Numbered from the stretch's first letter, positions 28,015 to 36,995 are shown. The stretch: 64,000 nt of DNA from CADEEN01 sp963738425 (GCA_963738425.1 CAVTWT010000020.1:1-64000), one strand, 5' to 3'. Notes: generated from the sequence alone by a model not told the origin. Made by a program: numbers and translations.

Positions 28015-28050
28015 ACGCGTGCCATCACGCGTGCCATCACGCGCGCGATC
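28015..28050. repeat. three tandem 12-bp units
   Basis: ACGCGTGCCATC occurs twice in a row and is followed by ACGCGCGCGATC. The third unit touches the stop codon of the YciO-like gene. It is a small tandem repeat, possibly polymorphic in length. Confidence 0.7.
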
Positions 28051-28684
28051 ACTCGTGAGGCTGCAATCCCAGCGAGGCGGGGTCGCCTCGGCCATGGCGA
28101 ACCAGCAGCGGCTCGTCGCCGGTGAGATCGATCACCGTTGTCGGCTGCATGGGGCACGCGCCGGCGTCGACCACTGCTTGCAGCGTGCGCTGAAAGCGCT
28201 CGCGGATGGCTTGTGGCTCGTTCATCGGCTCGGTCTCGCCGGGCGCGATCAGCGTCGTCGCCAGCAGCGGCTGGCCGAACTCGGCGAGCAACGCCTGCGC
28301 CGTGCGGTGGTCGGGCACACGCAGGCCGATCGTGCGCCGCTGCGGGTGGCTGACGCGGCGCGGCACTTCCTTGGTGGCCTGCAGGATGAAGGTGAACGGC
28401 CCGGGTGTGGCCACCTTGAGCAGCCGGTACTGTCGATTGTCAACGCGTGCGTAGCTGGCGAGTTCGCTCAAGTCGCGACAGAGCAGCGTCAAGTGGTGCT
28501 TGTCATCGACGCCACGCAGGCGGCGCAATTGCTCGGCAGCATTCTTGTCATCGAGGTGGCAGACCAGGGCGTAGCTCGAGTCGGTGGGGATCGCGGCGAT
28601 GCCACCGTCGTGCAGGATCTGCGCGGCCTGCTTCAGCAGGCGCGGCTGTGGGTTGTCGGGGTGGACTTCGAAGAGTTGAGACAC
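28049..28684 (-). CDS. YciO-like Sua5/YrdC family protein
   Basis: A 211-residue protein of the Sua5-YciO-YrdC family, which binds double-stranded RNA and nucleotides. IPTDSSYALVCHL is the ATP/threonine-binding KxR-like entry region, and TPGPFTFILQATKEVPRR is the hallmark segment. The TDSSYAL variant in place of TETVYGL fits YciO rather than the tRNA t6A synthase TsaC. A t6A role is therefore not assumed. Stop abuts the tandem repeat. Confidence 0.85.
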   Translation of the reverse strand: MSQLFEVHPDNPQPRLLKQAAQILHDGGIAAIPTDSSYALVCHLDDKNAAEQLRRLRGVDDKHHLTLLCRDLSELASYARVDNRQYRLLKVATPGPFTFILQATKEVPRRVSHPQRRTIGLRVPDHRTAQALLAEFGQPLLATTLIAPGETEPMNEPQAIRERFQRTLQAVVDAGACPMQPTTVIDLTGDEPLLVRHGRGDPASLGLQPHE

Positions 28685-28685
28685 G

Positions 28686-29618
28686 TCAGTCCGCGACCGT
28701 GTCGGCGGCTACGGCACTCACCGGCCGGCGTTGCTGGGTCGCTTCGCGGATGTTGAGCCAGGCCGAGGCGGCGCCGCAGACCGCAATCACCGCCATGCCG
28801 ACCCAGCCCCAGCCATCGGGCACGACACCGAAAACGAAGTAGCCGGCGATCGCCGCGACCGCGATCTGCGCGTACTGGAACGGCATCAGCGTCGCAGCGG
28901 GGGCCTTGCCCAGCGCCATGATCAGCAGCAAGTGGCCGGTGGTGCCGAGCGCGGCCACGCCGGCCAGCGCGCCGAGCTGCAACGCCGGCGCCGCCATCAG
29001 CGTGTCGATCGGGTCGGCCACGCTGGCCAGCAGGATCGGCGTCGCGATCGCCATGCCGGTGGCGCCGGTGTAGAAGTTGGTCGTGAACGGGTTCTCGTGC
29101 GGCGCGAAGCGGCTGGTGAGGATCTGGAAGCCGGCGTTGCTCACGGCAGCCGCCAGCGGCAGCAAGGCCGCCCAGCCGATGATGCCGCTGCCCGGCCGGA
29201 TGACGATCAGCGCGCCGATGAAGCCTCCTGCGACCAGCAGCCAGCGCAGCCGCGACACGCGCTCGTGCAGCCAGATCCGCGCCAGCAGCGTGGCCGCCAA
29301 TGGCGTCAGCATGACGATGGCGGTGAACTCGGCCACCGGCATGCGGCGCAGCGCGGCAAAGGCCATCGCCGACGAGAACGCCAGCAGCGCGCCGCGCGCG
29401 ATCTGGAACATCGGGTTGGCACTGCGGAAGGTCTTGTCCGGCGACAGCGCGATCCACACCGACATCGCCAATGCATGCAGCGCATAGCGCATCCAGAGCA
29501 CGATGGCGACACTGAAGAAGGCGCCGATGTAGCGCACGGTGGTGTCCATCATCGCGAAGCAGCTGGCCGCGGTGATGACGAGGGCGATGCCCAGCAAGGG
29601 ATTCTGGCGAGCTGTCAT
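28686..29618 (-). CDS. EamA/DMT family transporter
   Basis: A 310-residue inner-membrane protein with ten hydrophobic helices and the two EamA repeats (first half about residues 8-140, second half 150-285). PVAEFTAIVMLTPLAATLLA and PFQYAQIAVAAIAGYFVFG are typical of the drug/metabolite transporter superfamily. The transported compound is unknown. It is closely linked to the YciO-like gene. Confidence 0.88.
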   Translation of the reverse strand: MTARQNPLLGIALVITAASCFAMMDTTVRYIGAFFSVAIVLWMRYALHALAMSVWIALSPDKTFRSANPMFQIARGALLAFSSAMAFAALRRMPVAEFTAIVMLTPLAATLLARIWLHERVSRLRWLLVAGGFIGALIVIRPGSGIIGWAALLPLAAAVSNAGFQILTSRFAPHENPFTTNFYTGATGMAIATPILLASVADPIDTLMAAPALQLGALAGVAALGTTGHLLLIMALGKAPAATLMPFQYAQIAVAAIAGYFVFGVVPDGWGWVGMAVIAVCGAASAWLNIREATQQRRPVSAVAADTVAD

Positions 29619-29632
29619 GTGCGCCCCTGTCC

Positions 29633-29698
29633 CGACGGGTACACCGGGCCGTCCCCCGAGGGGACGCGGGCCGGCTTGGGAGCGGCCCTGCGCGCGGC
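29633..29698. repeat. dispersed GC-rich intergenic repeat, copy 1
   Basis: The unit contains CCCCCGAGGGG followed about 16 bases later by CTTGGGAGCGGCCCTGCG. The same two blocks recur at about 56984, 59975 and 60060, and the first block at about 49100. It fills most of the gap between the EamA and PHP genes. Confidence 0.75.
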
Positions 29699-29706
29699 CC
29701 GCGCGC

Positions 29707-30600
29707 TCACGCTGGCCAACTCACGCGATCAGCCAGTGCTTCCCACACCGATTTCACCTTGCCCGGCAGCGCAGGCAGCGAACCGAGGTCCGTGCGGCTC
29801 TCACCTGGCGCATGAAAGTCGCTGCCGCGCGACGCCAGCAGATCGAACTCGAGGGCGACATCGGCGTACCTGGCGCACTCGGCGGCGCTGTGGCTGCCGG
29901 TCATGACCTCCACGCCGCGCCCGCCATGGGCCTTGAACTCGGAGAACAGCGCGTACTCCTCGGTCGGCGTGAAGCGGCTGTAGCGCGCCGGGTGCGCGAT
30001 CACCGCCACGCCGCCGGCGCGCGAAATCCAGCCCACCGCCTCACCGAGCTTGGCCCAGCGGTGCGGCACGAAGCCGGGCTTGCCGTCGGTGAGGTAGCGG
30101 CGGAAGACTTCGTTGGTGTCGTTGCAATGCCCGGCTTCGACCAGGAAGCGCGCGAAGTGCGTGCGCGAGATCAGGTCCGGGTTGCCGACGTATTTCAACG
30201 CGCCTTCGTAGGCGTCCTTGATGCCGACCTGCGCCAGGCCCGCCGCCATGTCGCGTGCGCGCTCCTCGCGGCCACCGCGCGTGCGCGCCAGGCCTTCGCG
30301 CAGCTCGGCGCTCTGCTCATCGAAACCGAGGCCGACGATGTGCACCGTCTCACCCGCGAAGCTGACCGAGATCTCGGTGCCGGTGAGGTAGGCGATGCCC
30401 TGTCCGAGTGCCGCCGCGCGGGCGCGCTGCTGGCCGCCGATCTCGTCGTGATCGGTCAGTGCCCACAGCTCGACGCCGTTGGCCGCGGCGCGTGCGGCGA
30501 TGGCTTCGGGTTCGAGCGTGCCGTCGGAGACTGTCGAGTGGCAGTGCAGGTCGGCATTGGTCAGATGATGCAGGCGGCCGCGCGGGGTGGTGGTGATCAC
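29707..30600 (-). CDS. PHP-domain phosphatase (3',5'-nucleoside bisphosphate phosphatase type)
   Basis: A 297-residue metal-dependent phosphoesterase. DLHCHSTVSDG (metal-binding HxH), TDHDEIGG, GTEIS, a later IAHPARYSR and the final GSDFHAP are the five PHP metal-ligand motifs. The family (E. coli YciV/Rnm, Chromobacterium Cv1693) removes the 3'-phosphate of 3',5'-nucleoside bisphosphates and trims RNA 5' ends. The length is normal. Confidence 0.9.
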   Translation of the reverse strand: MITTTPRGRLHHLTNADLHCHSTVSDGTLEPEAIAARAAANGVELWALTDHDEIGGQQRARAAALGQGIAYLTGTEISVSFAGETVHIVGLGFDEQSAELREGLARTRGGREERARDMAAGLAQVGIKDAYEGALKYVGNPDLISRTHFARFLVEAGHCNDTNEVFRRYLTDGKPGFVPHRWAKLGEAVGWISRAGGVAVIAHPARYSRFTPTEEYALFSEFKAHGGRGVEVMTGSHSAAECARYADVALEFDLLASRGSDFHAPGESRTDLGSLPALPGKVKSVWEALADRVSWPA

Positions 30601-30723
30601 GCCGCGATTGTCCCATTCTGGTCAATCTCATGAAATTCGCTAGGTAGTAATGACAGCTTGGCGCGCTCGATGGCGGACGGTCTGATGGCTGCCGCCTTGT
30701 ACCAACCAATTCCTCATCGACCC

Positions 30724-32850
30724 ATGCGCGTTTCGTCATCCCGATTCCTGGCCGCCGCCGCGGCTCTGGCGTGCGCGCCGACCTCCTCTTATGCACAGGC
30801 CGAGCCCGCGGGCCAGACCATCATCGTCACCGGCTCGATCGCTGAGCGCAACGCGCAGGACGCGCCGTACGCCATCGGCAGCGTCGATGCGCAGACGCTG
30901 CGATCGAGCGGACCGATGATCAACCTGTCGGAAGCGATGGCGCGCGTGCCGGGCCTCGTCGTCGCCAACCGCAACAACTACGCGCAGGACCTGCAGATCA
31001 GCTCGCGTGGCTTCGGTGCCCGCGCCGGCTTCGGCGTGCGCGGCGTGCGTCTGTACACCGATGGCATTCCGGCCTCGATGCCCGATGGCCAGGGCCAGGT
31101 CAGCCATTTCGACCTCGCCAGCGCGCAGCGCATCGAGGTCTTGCGCGGGCCGTTCTCGGTGCTCTACGGCAACAGCTCGGGGGGCGTCATTGCGGCCTTC
31201 AGCGCGCCGGTGCGCACGGGGCGGTTCGAAACCGGTCTCGACATCGGCGACTCGGGTCTGCGGCAATGGCGGATTGCCGCGGCAGCGCCGCTGGGCAACG
31301 GTTTCGAAGCCCGCGTCGGCGCGTCGGGTCTGGAGTGGGACGGCTTTCGTCCGCAGAGCGCGGCGAGCAAGACATCGGCCAGCGGGCGGCTGGCCTGGCA
31401 GGGCGAGCGCGATCGCGTGATCGTGCTGGCCAGCGTGCTCGACCAGCCAGCCGACGATCCGCTGGGGCTGACACGGTCCCAGTTCGACGCCGACCCGTAC
31501 CAGACCACGCCGCAGGCCACGCAGTTCGACACACGCAAGACGCTGAACCAACAGCAGGTGGGCGCGCGCTGGACACATCGCTTCGCCAACGCCGGGCCGC
31601 TGGCCGAGAGCGCCGTCACCGCGTACTTCGGCGAACGCTCGGTGACGCAGTGGCTGGCGATTGCCGCCGGCACGCAAGGCAACCCACGCCACGGTGGTGG
31701 CGTGATCGACTTCGATCGCTCCTACGACGGCGTCGACGCGCGGGCCACCTGGCGCTTCGGTGGCGCCAGCCTCGTCACCGGCGCTGCGATCGAACGCCAG
31801 CGCGACGACCGGCGCGGCTTTCTCAACTACACCGGCGCGGTGGCAACGCCGACCTACGGCGTGATCGGCGCCTTGCGCCGCGACGAGAACAACAGCGCGA
31901 CGACGCGCGATCTGTACGTGCAGGCCGAGTTGCCGCTCGGTGAGTCGTTCGTGCTCGCCGGCGGTGTGCGTTCGGGCAAGGTCAAGTTGGATGCGTCCGA
32001 CAACTACCTCTCCAACGGCGATGACTCGGGACAGCGCGATTTCAGCCACACGAATCCGGTGCTTGGCCTGCGCTGGCAAGTGGCGCGTGGCCTCAACCTG
32101 CACGCCAGCGTCGCCCGCGGTTTCGAGTCGCCGACGCTCGGCGAACTGGCCTACCGCACCGACGGCAGCGGCGGCTTCAACACGACGCTGCAAGCGCAGC
32201 GCAGCCGGCAGGCCGAAGTCGGCGCGAAGTGGCGCAACGCCGACGGCGCGCTGGCACTCGACGCGGCGCTGTTCCGCGTCACGGTCGATGACGAGATCGG
32301 TGTGGCCACCAACGCCGGCGGCCGGCAGAGTTTTCAGAACGTTGGCCGCACGTTGCGCGAAGGCGCGGAGGTGTCGCTCGGCTGGCGCTTCGCGCCACAG
32401 TGGCGCACGCAATGGGCGGTGACGCTGCTCGACGCGACCTACCGCGACGGCTTCCTCGCCTGCGCCGGCATCCCTTGCGCAGCGCCCAGCGTGCCGATTC
32501 CATCCGGCAACCGCATTGCCGGCACGCAGCGCGGCCTGGCCTTTGCCGAACTCGCCTGGCAACCGCGCGCCAACACCGAACTCGGCCTCGAAGTGCGCGC
32601 TGCGTCGGCGCTCACCGCCAACGACAGCAACACCGAAGGCGCGTCGCGCTACACGCTGCTGGCCTTGCGCGCCGTGCAACGCTACGCACTGCCCGACAAC
32701 TTCCAGCTCGAGTTGCTGGCGCGCCTGGACAACGCCACCGACAAGGAATATGCCGGCAGCGTCATCGTCAACGACGCCAATGGCCGCTTCTACGAAACCG
32801 GCGCACCGCGTTCTTGGTTGCTGTCGATGCGGCTCAGCCGAGGTTTTTGA
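30724..32850 (+). CDS. TonB-dependent outer-membrane receptor
   Basis: A 708-residue receptor. The signal peptide ends ...SSYAQA at about residue 25. The TonB-box-like TIIVTGS is followed by a plug domain (AMARVPGLVVANRNNY, ISSRGFGARAGFGVRGVRL, IEVLRGPFSVLYGNSSGGVI). A beta-barrel then ends in the aromatic RLSRGF. ATG 30724 places the signal peptide at the N-terminus. It resembles receptors for copper or small siderophores only in general layout, so the ligand is not assigned. Confidence 0.9.
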   Translation: MRVSSSRFLAAAAALACAPTSSYAQAEPAGQTIIVTGSIAERNAQDAPYAIGSVDAQTLRSSGPMINLSEAMARVPGLVVANRNNYAQDLQISSRGFGARAGFGVRGVRLYTDGIPASMPDGQGQVSHFDLASAQRIEVLRGPFSVLYGNSSGGVIAAFSAPVRTGRFETGLDIGDSGLRQWRIAAAAPLGNGFEARVGASGLEWDGFRPQSAASKTSASGRLAWQGERDRVIVLASVLDQPADDPLGLTRSQFDADPYQTTPQATQFDTRKTLNQQQVGARWTHRFANAGPLAESAVTAYFGERSVTQWLAIAAGTQGNPRHGGGVIDFDRSYDGVDARATWRFGGASLVTGAAIERQRDDRRGFLNYTGAVATPTYGVIGALRRDENNSATTRDLYVQAELPLGESFVLAGGVRSGKVKLDASDNYLSNGDDSGQRDFSHTNPVLGLRWQVARGLNLHASVARGFESPTLGELAYRTDGSGGFNTTLQAQRSRQAEVGAKWRNADGALALDAALFRVTVDDEIGVATNAGGRQSFQNVGRTLREGAEVSLGWRFAPQWRTQWAVTLLDATYRDGFLACAGIPCAAPSVPIPSGNRIAGTQRGLAFAELAWQPRANTELGLEVRAASALTANDSNTEGASRYTLLALRAVQRYALPDNFQLELLARLDNATDKEYAGSVIVNDANGRFYETGAPRSWLLSMRLSRGF

Positions 32851-32858
32851 CGCCATGC

Positions 32859-32886
32859 GGGCGGCCGCACACTGGTGCGGCCGCCC
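32859..32886. terminator. 12-bp perfect inverted repeat after the TonB receptor gene
   Basis: GGGCGGCCGCAC-ACTG-GTGCGGCCGCCC forms a very stable hairpin just after the receptor stop and before the convergent small gene. It has no T-tract, so it is a probable transcript-end stabiliser or bidirectional barrier rather than a textbook terminator. Confidence 0.6.
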
Positions 32887-32907
32887 GACGAGTGCCTGAT
32901 CGATCGA

Positions 32908-33339
32908 TCAACGAGCCACTGCGAGCGTGTCGCCGGCCGCTACGCGCAAGCCGGCGGTGCGGATCTGCGCCAGTTGCATCGGCGTCAGCGGCTGATGCTG
33001 GCTGTCGGTGAAGGATGCGACGACGCGCTGGCGCGTCGCTTCGACCGCTTCGGCATGCACCTGGGCGCGCGACACGGTCGAGACGAACGGGGCCGGCGCC
33101 GGTGCGTTCTGGCTGTCGGTGACCGTCAAGGGCTGGCGCGCTGCGGCAACGGCTTCAGCGCGAACCTGCTCGCGGCTTGCCGTCGAGACGAACGGGACCG
33201 AAACCTGGACATGGTCCGCGCCCGGATCGACGTAGGTTGCGCCGCGGACAGCGGTACCGGCGGCAGCCAGCGGGGCGGCCGCGATGATGGCGGCGGCGAT
33301 GACGGATTGGACGGCGATGGTGGTGAAAGTGCGGTTCAT
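32908..33339 (-). CDS. small exported protein with two SRxQV repeats (DUF4148-like)
   Basis: A 143-residue protein with a signal peptide cleaved near APLAAAG (about residue 27). Two imperfect repeats follow, at about residues 49-69 and 84-104, each PFVST-x-SR-x-QV-x-AEAV-x-A-x-RQ and each followed by TDSQ. A third partial unit (LTPMQLAQIRTAG) lies near the end. The SRxQVxAE pattern resembles DUF4148 proteins, which are common small exported proteins in Burkholderiales. It is divergent from the two-component genes. Function unknown. Confidence 0.75.
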   Translation of the reverse strand: MNRTFTTIAVQSVIAAAIIAAAPLAAAGTAVRGATYVDPGADHVQVSVPFVSTASREQVRAEAVAAARQPLTVTDSQNAPAPAPFVSTVSRAQVHAEAVEATRQRVVASFTDSQHQPLTPMQLAQIRTAGLRVAAGDTLAVAR

Positions 33340-33477
33340 TTGAAGCTCCTGGCAGAGAAGGTTGAAGAAAGTGGGAGAGAACAGCCGGGTTCGGCTCTGT
33401 TGTCGTCCTCCAGTCCTGTGAAGCGCAACAACATGAACCGAACTTTCGGCGCCCCGGCCGCGATCTGCCTTGCACGC

Positions 33478-33497
33478 GGATTACCAATTCGTAATCC
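33478..33497. promoter_or_regulatory. inverted repeat operator candidate between small exported protein and response regulator
   Basis: GGATTAC-CAATTC-GTAATCC is a perfect 7-bp inverted repeat. A further GGGTTAC lies just downstream at about 33502-33508. It stands 58 bases before the response-regulator start in the 215-base divergent gap, where an autoregulatory OmpR-type operator is expected. Confidence 0.55.
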
Positions 33498-33554
33498 AAG
33501 GCTGGGTTACTTTCTGTCAGCATCTCGTCCCATGAACACGTCCGTGTCCACGCC

Positions 33555-34250
33555 ATGAAGCTGCTCGTCGTCGAAGACGACAAGCGCCTGTCCGACTACC
33601 TCGTCAAGGGGCTCGGCGAGAACGGCCATGTCGTCGATGTCGCCGCCGACGGCATCGAGGGCCGGCGCCTCGCCTTGGGCGGCGAGTACGACCTCGTGCT
33701 GCTCGACGTGATGCTGCCCGGCGTCGACGGCTTCGGCGTGTTGAAGGCGCTGCGCAGCGCCAGTGGCGCCGCAGCGCACACGCCGGTGCTGATGCTGACC
33801 GCGCGCGACAAGGTCGAGGATCGCGTGCGCGGTCTCGAGGACGGCGCCGACGATTACCTCGTCAAGCCGTTCGCGTTCTCCGAACTGCTGGCGCGCATCG
33901 GTGCGCTCTCGCGCCGCGCGCCGACCAATGGCGCGACCGCGCAGGCCACGGTGGTGCAGGTCGCCGACCTCGAGGTCGATCTCGTTGCCCGGCGCGCAGT
34001 CCGCGCCGAGCAGCGCCTGGATCTGACGGCCAAGGAGTTCGCGCTGCTGGCGCTGCTGCTGCGCCGGCGCGGCCAGATCCTGTCGCGCACGACGATCGCC
34101 GAGCAGGTCTGGGACATGCACTTCGACAGCAGCACCAACGTCGTCGAGGTCGCGGTGCGGCGCCTGCGCGCCAAGATCGACGACGCCTTTGCGGTCAAGC
34201 TGCTGCACACCGAGCGCGGCATGGGCTACGTCCTGGAGGATCGGTCATGA
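33555..34250 (+). CDS. OmpR-family response regulator
   Basis: A 231-residue regulator. The receiver domain (1-120) has acidic VVEDD at the start, phospho-acceptor Asp in LVLLDVMLPGVDGF (about residue 52), and KPF near 104. The C-terminal winged helix carries LTAKEFALLALLLRR and VVEVAVRRLRAKID. Sequence resembles the heavy-metal/QseB-like regulators. It is co-transcribed with the kinase gene, 22 bases downstream. Confidence 0.92.
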   Translation: MKLLVVEDDKRLSDYLVKGLGENGHVVDVAADGIEGRRLALGGEYDLVLLDVMLPGVDGFGVLKALRSASGAAAHTPVLMLTARDKVEDRVRGLEDGADDYLVKPFAFSELLARIGALSRRAPTNGATAQATVVQVADLEVDLVARRAVRAEQRLDLTAKEFALLALLLRRRGQILSRTTIAEQVWDMHFDSSTNVVEVAVRRLRAKIDDAFAVKLLHTERGMGYVLEDRS

Positions 34251-34272
34251 GCGAGCAGCTCGGAGGGTCCTC

Positions 34273-35712
34273 ATGAGCGGTGGACATTCGATCAGTCGGC
34301 GGCTGTCGCTGCAGATTGCGCTGCTGACGATGGTCGTGCTCGGCGCCGTCTTCGCGGCGTCGTGGTTCTCGGTGGGGATGCTGATGAAGGAGCGCTCGCG
34401 CGAGGAACTCGACTTTCGCACCGAGATCCTCGGGCAGACGATCACCGGCGCGGCGAAGGCCGGCGGCGAGGAGGCGGTGCTGCGCAAGATGGAGTCGATC
34501 GCCTCGATGCGCGCCGGCACGCGCCTCGAGCTGCAGCGCGCCGACGGCTCGCTGCTGTACGCCGACGCCGACGAACCCGAGCATCGCCTGTCCGCGCACG
34601 TGATGGAGCGCCGTTTTCGCGTGCAGGCGACTGGCGTGCCGGGCGGCGTCGTCAGTGCCCATTTCGTCATCGATTTCGAGCAGAACGCTCGCATGGGCCG
34701 GCGCTGGGCCTGGATCCTTTTCGTCGCCACGCTGGCCAGCGGCGCGATCGTCGCTGCGGGGGCGTGGTGGCGCGTGCGGCGGTCGTTGCGGCCGCTGCGC
34801 GACCTGGCGGCGCAGACGCGTGCGATCTCGCCGCAACGGCTCGACCAGCGGCTCTCGCTGGCCGATCCGGCCGAAGAGCTGCAGCCCTGGATCGAGCAGT
34901 TCAACGCGCTGATGGCCAGGGTCGAGCAGGCCTATTCGCAGCTCGAGGGCTTCAACGCCGACGTCGCGCACGAGATGCGCACGCCGATCGCGGCGCTGAT
35001 GGGCCATGTCGAGGTGGCGCTGTCGCGCGAGCGGCCGGCGGGTGAGCTGCGCGAGACGATGGCGATGTCGCTCGAAGAGATGCAGAAGCTGTCGGCATTG
35101 GTCGATGACATGCTGTTCCTGTCGCATGCCGACCGCGGCGCGCGCGCGCGCCGCGGTGCGCAACGCAGCCTGCGCACGCTGGCCGAGCAGGTCATCGAGT
35201 ACCACGAGATCACGTTCGAGGAAGCCGGCGTGCGTGTGGCTGTGGAAGGCGACGCCCGCGCCGCCGTCGATGACGCACTGATCCGCCGTGCGTTGTCGAA
35301 CCTGCTGGCCAACGCCGCGCGCTACGCCGACAAGGACTCGACCGTGCTGGTGCGCATCGAGCGGCAATCCGAACAAGACAACGCCCGCCTCGTCGTCGAG
35401 AACCGCGGCCTGCCGATCGAGCCGCAGATGCTGCCGCGCCTGTTCGATCGCTTCTACCGCGCCGACATCGCGCGCAGCGCCTGCCAGCAGCACCACGGCC
35501 TCGGGCTGGCCATCGTCGCTGCGGTGGCGCGCATGCACGGCGGGCGCACGATTGCGGCATCGGACCATGGCCTGACGCGCATCGGCTTCGAGTTGTGCTG
35601 CGCGGGCGTGGATGCGGAGCCGCCGCCGGCCGGGCCTGCAACGCCGGACAGTGACGACGCGCCGCGCCCACTCGGCCCAGTGACGCCGCCGCGGCCGGCG
35701 ACGGCGCACTGA
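34273..35712 (+). CDS. sensor histidine kinase (heavy-metal/QseC-like)
   Basis: A 479-residue inner-membrane kinase. Two membrane segments (about 12-35 and 145-167) flank a periplasmic sensor of about 110 residues. HAMP follows, then the H-box FNADVAHEMRTPIAAL with the phospho-His, the N-box NLLANAARYAD, and GLGLAIVAAVARMHGG. The G1 box is unusual: VENRGLPI in place of the usual D-x-G-x-G. ATG 34273 has GGAGG upstream. The tail of about 40 residues is Pro-rich. Confidence 0.9.
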   Translation: MSGGHSISRRLSLQIALLTMVVLGAVFAASWFSVGMLMKERSREELDFRTEILGQTITGAAKAGGEEAVLRKMESIASMRAGTRLELQRADGSLLYADADEPEHRLSAHVMERRFRVQATGVPGGVVSAHFVIDFEQNARMGRRWAWILFVATLASGAIVAAGAWWRVRRSLRPLRDLAAQTRAISPQRLDQRLSLADPAEELQPWIEQFNALMARVEQAYSQLEGFNADVAHEMRTPIAALMGHVEVALSRERPAGELRETMAMSLEEMQKLSALVDDMLFLSHADRGARARRGAQRSLRTLAEQVIEYHEITFEEAGVRVAVEGDARAAVDDALIRRALSNLLANAARYADKDSTVLVRIERQSEQDNARLVVENRGLPIEPQMLPRLFDRFYRADIARSACQQHHGLGLAIVAAVARMHGGRTIAASDHGLTRIGFELCCAGVDAEPPPAGPATPDSDDAPRPLGPVTPPRPATAH

Positions 35713-35737
35713 AGCGGCGCCGCCGGTTCGGCGGCCC

Positions 35738-36430
35738 TCAGCGCTGCGCCCAGGCCACGGCCATCGCCGGCAGATCGGCCGCCGTCAACGCCTGCTGCGC
35801 CAGCGCCTCTTCGAGCATGCGCAACTGCGCGATCCGCCGCCGCGTGCCGGGGTGCGTGGCACTGTCGTGCTGCATGCCCTGGCGCGTCAGCAGCGCAAAG
35901 GCATTGTCGAGGCCGAAGCCCAGGGTGCGCACCAGCGTGTAGCCATACGCATCGGCTTCGTGCTCATGGCGGTGCGACAGCCGGTGCGCCTCTCGACCGA
36001 GCGCCGCACTCGCACCGTCCGTGGTCTCGGGCCGCACCTCGCCGGGGATGTGCGTGCGGTACAGCGACTTCAGCGCGCGCGCGTGCGCCAGGCGCACGTG
36101 GCCGAGTTCATGCGCCAGCAGCAGCAGCCGCTCGCCTTCGGGCAGGTCGCCGACGGCCTGGCTGACGGCGATGCCCGGGCGGTCCAGCAGCGCCTCGGCG
36201 AAGAGATCACCACCCACCAGCACCAGCTCGACCGCCGGCATCTCTTTGCCAGCGAGCGCCGTCAGGCGTTGCAGGCTCTGCCGCACGCGCTGCGTGGCAG
36301 CGCTGGCCGCCTCGCCGGCCGGCCGTTGCGACAAGCGCATCTTTTGCGAGCGGTCGAGCACCTGTTCGATGCCCTCGGCCGCGGCGGCGTGCAGGCACAC
36401 GCCCAGTAACAGGATTGCCCACCAACGCAT
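35738..36430 (-). CDS. exported M48-family metalloprotease
   Basis: A 230-residue protein with a signal peptide (LLLGVCLHAAAAEG). LLAHELGHVRLAH supplies the HEXXH zinc motif, and HRHEHEADAYGYTLV the third zinc ligand Glu, as in M48 peptidases. The family acts on outer-membrane or periplasmic protein quality control (BepA/LoiP). It is short and lacks a TPR domain. Confidence 0.85.
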   Translation of the reverse strand: MRWWAILLLGVCLHAAAAEGIEQVLDRSQKMRLSQRPAGEAASAATQRVRQSLQRLTALAGKEMPAVELVLVGGDLFAEALLDRPGIAVSQAVGDLPEGERLLLLAHELGHVRLAHARALKSLYRTHIPGEVRPETTDGASAALGREAHRLSHRHEHEADAYGYTLVRTLGFGLDNAFALLTRQGMQHDSATHPGTRRRIAQLRMLEEALAQQALTAADLPAMAVAWAQR

Positions 36431-36534
36431 GATTGACCTCGCTTGCCCATGAGTTGCGAGTTCCGTGCCAGCGGTTCAGCTGACGCTCGGCCGCAATGTG
36501 GGGCTTGCAGCGCGGGGCATGCGCCAATGGGTCA

Positions 36535-36552
36535 CGCCGGCCCGGGCCGGCG
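36535..36552. repeat. 18-bp perfect palindrome
   Basis: CGCCGGCCCGGGCCGGCG lies in the 200-base gap between the M48 protease start and the propeller fragment. It is a perfect palindrome without a T-tract. It may be part of a transcript-end structure for the minus-strand propeller remnant; nothing else is visible in this gap. Confidence 0.5.
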
Positions 36553-36634
36553 CGACCGATCGATGACGGGCGAGGGCGCAGCGTGAATTTCGGCCTGTCG
36601 ACTCAGGCACCGGGCCGCGCCGATCGCTGCGCTG

Positions 36635-36995
36635 TCAGTCGACGACGATGCTGTGCGGCACGCGGCCGGCCTTGATCGTCTTCAACGGCTTGGCGGTGGC
36701 GGTGTCGATCACCGTGACGTCATCGGACAGGCCGTTGGCGACCCAGAGTTGCGAGCCCTCGGGGTTGAGGCCCAGGCCCCAGGCGCGCTTGCCGGCCAGC
36801 GCCAGCTCGCGCACCTTCTTGGTCGACACATCGACGAAGGCGACGTGATTGGCCTGGCCGAGGCCGACGAACATCGTCTTGCCGTCCTTGGCCAGCTTCA
36901 GGTCCACCGGCGTGATGTCCTTGGTGCGCAGGCCCTTGAGCTCGAACTTCACCGTGTGCGTGACGGCGAAGTTCTTGACCGAGATCACGCTGACC
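36635..36995 (-). pseudogene. 3' fragment of PQQ-associated YVTN beta-propeller protein
   Basis: About 118 C-terminal residues of a TIGR03866-like propeller: TKDITPVDLKLAKDGKTMFVG, LALAGKRAWGLGLNPEGSQLW, then VANGLSDDVTVIDTATAK and a final GRVPHSIVVD. The frame is clean but has no start or upstream repeats. Similarity stops at about 36990, where the truncated kinase begins on the other strand. A second, frameshifted copy lies at 41721-42675. Such proteins are found with PQQ-dependent alcohol oxidation genes. Confidence 0.8.

Noticed and set aside
28049..28684. tRNA t6A synthase TsaC
   Set aside because: The TDSSYAL motif and length fit YciO rather than TsaC/Sua5.
36849..36990. Extended N-terminus of the truncated kinase (from ATG 36849)
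   Set aside because: These residues are the reverse strand of the propeller fragment, not kinase sequence.
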